64,000 bases of DNA from Azoarcus sp. KH32C (GTDB taxonomy: Bacteria; Pseudomonadota; Gammaproteobacteria; Burkholderiales; Rhodocyclaceae): the NCBI RefSeq assembly GCF_000349945.1, contig NC_020516.1, forward strand, positions 3,968,001 to 4,032,000, read 5' to 3'. The notes beneath the pieces are model-generated. The model was not told where the DNA came from. It did no database searches and worked only from the letters and a program-made list of their open reading frames with translations. The position numbers and the translations under genes are program-made. Of this stretch, positions 59,941-64,000 are shown in pieces (the first letter of the stretch is position 1; every line of letters starts with the position of its first letter).

Positions 59941-60786
59941 ATGAACCAGACCCTGTCATTGCCGGTCCCTTCTGCCCTTGGCAGCATCGACCAGTATATC
60001 CAGACGGTGAATCGCATCCCGCTGCTCAGCGAGCGCGAGGAGATGGAATTGGCCACGCGCCTGCGGGACGAGGACGACCTCGACGCAGCACGCAAGCTCG
60101 TGATGTCGCATCTGCGCTTGGTGGTCGCGATCGCTCGCGGCTACCTGGGCTACGGTTTGCCGCACGCCGACCTGATCCAAGAAGGCAACATCGGCCTGAT
60201 GAAGGCCGTGAAGCGCTTCGACCCGTCGCGCGGCGTGCGCCTGGTGTCGTTCGCGATGCACTGGATCAAGGCCGAGATTCACGAGTACGTGCTGAAGAAC
60301 TGGCGTCTCGTGAAGATCGCAACGACGAAGGCCCAACGCAAGCTGTTCTTCAACCTGCGCAGCCTCAAGCGGGACACCGGCTCGCTGCATGGCGACGAAA
60401 TCCAGGCGGTGGCGACCCAGCTCGGCGTGAAAGCCGAGGAAGTCATCGAGATGGAAACGCGCCTGAGCGGTCGTGACGTGCCGCTGGAGGGCGATAGCGA
60501 CGACGACGAACACTTCGCACCCATCGCCTACCTTCCGGACCCGCACGCGGAGCCGTCTGAGGTGCTGGAGCGCGCGCAGCTCGCGCACCTGCAGGACGTC
60601 GGCCTGCACAATGCCCTGGCGAGTCTCGACGAGCGCAGCCGCGAGATCGTGCGGCGCCGCTGGCTCACCGAAGGCGAGAGCGCAACGCTGCACGAACTGG
60701 CCGCCGAGTACGGCGTGTCCGCCGAACGGATTCGTCAGATCGAGGCGAAGGCGATGCAGAAGATGCGAGGACTGCTGGCCGCCTGA
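59941..60786 (+). CDS. rpoH: RNA polymerase heat-shock sigma factor sigma-32
   Basis: Alternative sigma factor of 281 residues that directs transcription of chaperone and protease genes. Region 2 has HLRLVVAIARGYLGYGLPHADLIQEGN and FDPSRGVRLVSFAMHWIKAEI (given as separate segments), the RpoH box QRKLFFNLR is at 132-140, and region 4 ends with YGVSAERIRQIEAKAMQKM. GAGGAGG stands 10 bases before the ATG. Control by HrcA is indicated by the CIRCE element directly upstream. A terminator follows at 60813. Confidence 0.98.
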   Translation: MNQTLSLPVPSALGSIDQYIQTVNRIPLLSEREEMELATRLRDEDDLDAARKLVMSHLRLVVAIARGYLGYGLPHADLIQEGNIGLMKAVKRFDPSRGVRLVSFAMHWIKAEIHEYVLKNWRLVKIATTKAQRKLFFNLRSLKRDTGSLHGDEIQAVATQLGVKAEEVIEMETRLSGRDVPLEGDSDDDEHFAPIAYLPDPHAEPSEVLERAQLAHLQDVGLHNALASLDERSREIVRRRWLTEGESATLHELAAEYGVSAERIRQIEAKAMQKMRGLLAA

Positions 60787-60812
60787 ACGCGGTCCTTTCG
60801 ATCAGCCAAAGA

Positions 60813-60840
60813 CGGCAGCCCGAGGGCTGCCGTGTTTATT
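60813..60840 (+). terminator. Terminator between rpoH and the SCO gene
   Basis: CGGCAGCC and GGCTGCCG pair around a CGAG loop, followed by a T-rich stretch (TGTTTATTTT). It stands 26 bases after the rpoH stop and just before the convergent SCO gene end. Confidence 0.82.
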
Positions 60841-61429
60841 TTCCGGCGAGCAGGGTGCGCAGGTCGGCCGCGATGTTCTCGGCGGACTCCCCATGCTTGA
60901 CGTACAAGCGCAGCCGGCCCGCCGGATCGAAGATGTAGGTGCCGGTGGAGTGATCGACGCTGTAGTTCGGGCCATCCGTGTCGCCCGACTTGCGATAGAA
61001 CACGCGGAACTCCTTGGCGGTGTCGGCCGTCTGCGTCGCGTCGCCGCGCAGCGCAAGGAAGCGCGGATCGAAGGCCGGCAGGTACTGCGCAAGCAGCGCC
61101 TGGGTGTCACGTTCGGGGTCGACGGTGACGAAGAGCACCTGCACGCGGTCGGCATCCGGACCGAGAAGCCTCATCACCTCGGCCATCGTCGAGAGGTTGG
61201 TCGGGCAGACGTCCGGACATTGCGTGTAGCCGAAGAACAGCGTCACGGCCTTGCCGCGGAAATCGGCAAGGGAACGGGGCGTACCGTGCTGGTCGGTCAG
61301 CAAAAAATTCTTGCCGTAGTCGGCCCCCGTGATGTCGCTGTTGCGGAAAGTTGTGGCCGCCGGACCGTTGTGCTCGGAGCAGGCGGCAAGGGCGAAGGCG
61401 CAGACGACGGCAAGCAGGAAGCGAAACAT
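60836..61429 (-). CDS. SCO1/SenC-family copper chaperone lipoprotein
   Basis: Membrane-attached thioredoxin-fold protein of 197 residues for assembly of the CuA centre of cytochrome c oxidase. The lipobox ALAAC puts the lipid on C17. The copper ligands are C71 and C75 in CPDVC and the histidine of VDHSTG near residue 158. The ATG at 61429 is chosen because it begins the signal sequence; the longer open frame upstream has no sensible start. It follows ctaB by 14 bases in the same direction. Confidence 0.95.
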   Translation of the reverse strand: MFRFLLAVVCAFALAACSEHNGPAATTFRNSDITGADYGKNFLLTDQHGTPRSLADFRGKAVTLFFGYTQCPDVCPTNLSTMAEVMRLLGPDADRVQVLFVTVDPERDTQALLAQYLPAFDPRFLALRGDATQTADTAKEFRVFYRKSGDTDGPNYSVDHSTGTYIFDPAGRLRLYVKHGESAENIAADLRTLLAGK

Positions 61430-61443
61430 GTTTCCATCTGGGA

Positions 61444-62352
61444 TCAGAACCGGAGGTAATGATCCGCCAGGAGCGCCGCAAAGAGCAAGAAGAGGTAAAG
61501 GATGGAGTAGCGGAAAGTCTTCCGCGCGCGGCCGTCGCTGTAGCTCACATACAACCCCCACGCATGGCGCAGGAAGACGGCCCCGAGCCCCAGCGCAGCA
61601 AGGAGGTAAGGCAATCCGCTCATGCGGGTGGCGAAGGGCAGCAGCGTGACGCCCAGCAGGATGCATGTATACAGCAGCACCGACAGGCGGGTGAATTCCG
61701 ACCCGTGCGTCACCGGCAACATCGGAAGACCCGCGCGCGCGTAGTCGGCGCTGCGATAGAGGGCCAGCGACCAGAAGTGCGGCGGCGTCCAGGCGAAGAT
61801 GATGAGGAAGAGCAGCAGCGCGTCAGCGCTCACGTCGCCGGTGATGGCGGCCCAGCCGAGCACCGGCGGCATCGCGCCGGAAGCTCCGCCGATCACGATG
61901 TTCTGGGGCGTGCGCGGCTTGAGCAGCACCGTATAGACGACCGCGTAGCCGACGAAGGTCGCCAGCGTGAGCCACATCGTCAGCGGATTCACGAGCAGGT
62001 GGAGCAGCGCGAGCCCTGCCCCGCCGAGCCCCGCGGCAAAAGCGAGCGTTTCGCCCGGCGCGAGCTCGCCGCGCGGCAAGGGACGGCCGCGGGTGCGGGT
62101 CATGCGGGCATCGATGTGCGCCTCGATCAGGCAGTTGATCGCGGCGGCAGCGCCCGCGACGCAGGCGATGCCGACGGTCGCGGCGAGTACCGTGGCCGGC
62201 GGCGGCAAGCCATCGGGCACCGCGAGGAACATGCCGATGATCGCGCAAAAGACGATCAGCGTATTGACCCGCGGCTTCGTGAGCACATAGAAGGCGTGCA
62301 GGCGGCGGCCGACGGCGGCCGTTTCAGGCGAAAGCGTTTTCGCGACGGGCAT
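61444..62352 (-). CDS. ctaB: Protoheme IX farnesyltransferase (heme O synthase)
   Basis: UbiA-type polytopic membrane prenyltransferase of 302 residues that adds the farnesyl group to heme B. The first aspartate-rich site region is NCLIEAHIDARMTRTRGRPL, and the second is YRSADYARAGLPMLP; VLTKPRVNTLIVFCAIIGM at the N-terminus is typical. Two ATGs are possible; ATG 62352 is preferred because GGAGGAGGG is 7-8 bases from it but only 2 from ATG 62358. It overlaps the end of ctaA by 29 bases. Confidence 0.96.
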   Translation of the reverse strand: MPVAKTLSPETAAVGRRLHAFYVLTKPRVNTLIVFCAIIGMFLAVPDGLPPPATVLAATVGIACVAGAAAAINCLIEAHIDARMTRTRGRPLPRGELAPGETLAFAAGLGGAGLALLHLLVNPLTMWLTLATFVGYAVVYTVLLKPRTPQNIVIGGASGAMPPVLGWAAITGDVSADALLLFLIIFAWTPPHFWSLALYRSADYARAGLPMLPVTHGSEFTRLSVLLYTCILLGVTLLPFATRMSGLPYLLAALGLGAVFLRHAWGLYVSYSDGRARKTFRYSILYLFLLFAALLADHYLRF

Positions 62353-63361
62353 AATCATCCCTCCTCCGTCCGGCTCCGGCGGGCGCCTGCATGGCCCGCA
62401 GCCGGTAGTTGATCCACACGAGCACCAGCAAGAGAACGACGGCACCCGCGTTGTGCGCGACGGCGAGCGCAAGGGGCAGGCCGATAGCGACGTTGGCGAT
62501 GCCGAGTCCGATCTGCAAGGACAGCGCGCCGAGCAGCACGAACCCGGCCGCCTGGGTGCCTTGCCGGCGTGACAAGACCCACACCAGCGCCAGCAGGACC
62601 GTCCCGGCCAGCAGGGCGCCGAGCCGGTGTGCCCAATGGATCGCGGTCAGCGCCGCGAGCGACAGCGACTGACCGTCGGCCGTCATGCCGAGTTCGCGCA
62701 CGACGTGGAAGGCGTTGAGGTAGTCGGCCGCCGGCCACAGGCTGCCCTGGCAGGTCGGGAAGTCGGCACAGGCGAGTGCCGCATAATTGGTGCTGGTCCA
62801 GCCGCCGAGCACGATCTGGCCCGCGAGAAGCACGAAGGCCACGCGCGCGAGTGCAACGGCGCCGCGCGGCAATTCAAGCCGCGCGACGCCATGCGCACGC
62901 AAGGCGAGCCATGCGAGCAGCCCGAGCGTCGTGAGCCCTCCGATCAGGTGCGCCGTGACGATCGCCGGCTTGAGCAGGAGCGTCACCGTCCACTTGCCGA
63001 GCAGCCCCTGCACGACGACGACAGCGATCAAGGCGGAGGCGATGCGCCATGCGACCGCCGGATGGCTGCGACAACGCCAAGCCTGCGCCGCGATGGCGAG
63101 AATCAGCAGGCCGAGCGTGCCGGCGAGGTAGCGGTGAATCATCTCCTTCCAGGCCTTCGGTGCGCTGACCGGTCCCTGCGGGTTGGCGGCGTGCGTCGCG
63201 CTAATGTCTTCCGCAGCGTGATGCGGGCTGATCTGGCCGTAGCACCCGGGCCAGTCCGGACAACCGAGTCCGGCGTCGGACAGCCGGACGTAGGCGCCGA
63301 AGACCACGACGACGGCGGTCAGCGCGAGGGCAACGAGGAGCAGGCGGCGATAGAGGGGCAC
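62324..63361 (-). CDS. ctaA: Heme A synthase (COX15/CtaA family)
   Basis: Eight-helix membrane enzyme of 345 residues that oxidises heme O to heme A. Conserved parts are YVRLSDAGLGCPDWPGCYG at the N-terminus, HRYLAGTLGL, VTAHLIGGL, ALACADFPTCQGSLWP and IHWAHRLGALLAG, with histidines in helices 2, 4, 6 and 8. It is co-directional with ctaB and the two SCO-type genes, the usual betaproteobacterial cytochrome oxidase assembly operon. Confidence 0.96.
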   Translation of the reverse strand: MPLYRRLLLVALALTAVVVVFGAYVRLSDAGLGCPDWPGCYGQISPHHAAEDISATHAANPQGPVSAPKAWKEMIHRYLAGTLGLLILAIAAQAWRCRSHPAVAWRIASALIAVVVVQGLLGKWTVTLLLKPAIVTAHLIGGLTTLGLLAWLALRAHGVARLELPRGAVALARVAFVLLAGQIVLGGWTSTNYAALACADFPTCQGSLWPAADYLNAFHVVRELGMTADGQSLSLAALTAIHWAHRLGALLAGTVLLALVWVLSRRQGTQAAGFVLLGALSLQIGLGIANVAIGLPLALAVAHNAGAVVLLLVLVWINYRLRAMQAPAGAGRRRDDYARRENAFA

Positions 63362-63383
63362 GGGCGGTCTCCGGACCTCGCGC

Positions 63384-64000
63384 TCAACGGCGTCGTCCGA
63401 GCGACGAATATTTCAACAGCCGCTGAAGGTCTTTGACGACCTTGCGCGGGTCGGCCTTTTCCGGGAAGCGCATGATGGCGTTGCCGAGCGGATCGACGAG
63501 ATAGACATGGACGCCGGAGGCCGCGCCGGGCAGTACGTCGAGCCACGCCGATTCGGCGGCCGCAATCCTGAGACCCTCTTGGGCGGCGAGGCGTTCGCGC
63601 GGCGGAGGGCCGCCATCGGTGACGATCCACAACCGCGCGACGCGGTTCATCTCCTGTCCTTGGGCGAGGCGCGATTGACGCATCAGGTACAACGCGTCGA
63701 CGCAGCCAGCGGGGCACCCCGACGGGCCGGCGTAGACCAGTGTCCAGCGGCCCGTGAACTCGGAACGCACGAAATCGGCCTGTCCGTCGAGGCCGGCGAG
63801 GGAAGCGGTCGGCAGTTGCACAGGCGCGATCAACTCGCCGTAGTTCACGCGTCCGCGCGGCTGCCAGACGTAATAGGCGAAATAGGACGCCAGGACTGGC
63901 AGGATGCACACCACGGCCAGCAGCACGAGCGTTCGCCTGGCCGTCCGCTGCCTGGCGTTGAGCGCCGGCTGCTCGGGTTTGCGGGATTGCGAGTGTCGAT
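63384..64000 (-). CDS. SCO-like cytochrome oxidase assembly-associated protein (5' end outside window)
   Basis: Thioredoxin-fold membrane-anchored protein found next to ctaA in betaproteobacteria. A helix (LLAVVCILPVLASYFAYYV) follows a basic N-terminal stretch, and CPAGC with flanking YAGPSG resembles the SCO copper site, but no later DHS-type histidine is evident, so copper binding may differ. A GTG at 63926 could begin the frame, but the frame stays open without a stop to 64000 (RKPEQPALNARQRTARR precedes the helix), so the true start probably lies just outside the window. The 3' end is 23 bases before ctaA. Confidence 0.8.
   Translation of the reverse strand, partial: RHSQSRKPEQPALNARQRTARRTLVLLAVVCILPVLASYFAYYVWQPRGRVNYGELIAPVQLPTASLAGLDGQADFVRSEFTGRWTLVYAGPSGCPAGCVDALYLMRQSRLAQGQEMNRVARLWIVTDGGPPPRERLAAQEGLRIAAAESAWLDVLPGAASGVHVYLVDPLGNAIMRFPEKADPRKVVKDLQRLLKYSSLGRRR

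Noticed and set aside
1..64000. tRNA, rRNA, CRISPR arrays, insertion sequences, integrases or attachment sites
   Set aside because: None was seen. There are no transposase-like proteins and no repeat-spacer pattern, so transfer of the locus as a mobile element cannot be supported from this window.

Overview
This window looks like a chromosomal segment of a high-GC betaproteobacterium, most likely a Rhodocyclales/Zoogloeaceae-type organism (Azoarcus, Thauera and relatives). That assignment is an inference from gene content: a complete exosortase A (XrtA) exopolysaccharide locus, a Neisseria-type porin, an RpoH gene preceded by a perfect CIRCE element, and a cytochrome oxidase assembly cluster. 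Families were recognised from motifs and memory; no database search was run.

Layout. (1) 1-5282: sulfate activation and recycling. The minus strand carries cysD and a cysN-cysC fusion cut by the left edge. The plus strand carries cysQ and an SLC13-type permease. (2) 5289-8505: an acyl module of exosortase A loci, with an acyl carrier protein (TTG start), an AMP-forming acyl ligase and a PLP-dependent decarboxylase. (3) 8602-19858, plus strand: a tightly packed glycan operon with a kelch-like lipoprotein, a Wzx-like flippase, two sulfotransferases, a polysaccharide deacetylase, three GT2 glycosyltransferases and an unusual 1044-residue protein joining a GT2, six membrane helices and a sulfatase-like domain. 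(4) 34261-19863, minus strand: a second operon with two MBOAT O-acyltransferases, each beside an AlgJ/DltD-like SGNH protein, a membrane-anchored deacetylase-like protein, a GT4, a TPR protein, two secreted beta-propeller proteins and a large YetA/exo-rhamnogalacturonan-lyase-like protein. (5) 34371-36230, plus strand: an asparagine-synthetase-like protein lacking the glutaminase cysteine. (6) 57149-36163, minus strand: the core XrtA operon of 16 genes. In transcription order these are the export lipoprotein, chain-length regulator, tyrosine autokinase, TIGR03016-type outer-membrane protein, AAA ATPase, WecB, deacetylase, FemAB-like protein, a fused pair of sugar transferases, amidotransferase, GT4, exosortase A-EpsI, GT4, sulfotransferase, CapK-like ligase and Wzy-like O-glycosylation ligase. 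(7) 57438-58232: a FeeM-like acyltransferase transcribed divergently from the core operon. (8) 58256-64000: terminators, a porin, rpoH, and an SCO / ctaB / ctaA / SCO-like cytochrome oxidase assembly operon running off the right edge.

How it may fit together. Regions 1-7 read as one large system for making, modifying, exporting and anchoring a surface polysaccharide. The SLC13 permease, CysD/CysNC (making PAPS) and CysQ (removing PAP) supply exactly what the three sulfotransferases need, so the simplest reading is a sulfated, O-acylated and partly deacetylated exopolysaccharide made next to an XrtA protein-sorting apparatus. Polymerisation and export would use the Wzy-like ligase, the Wzx-like flippase, the Wzz-like chain-length protein with its kinase, the Wza-like lipoprotein and the outer-membrane protein. 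The priming sugar-phosphate transferase, the PrsK/PrsR regulators and any PEP-CTERM substrate protein are not in this window.
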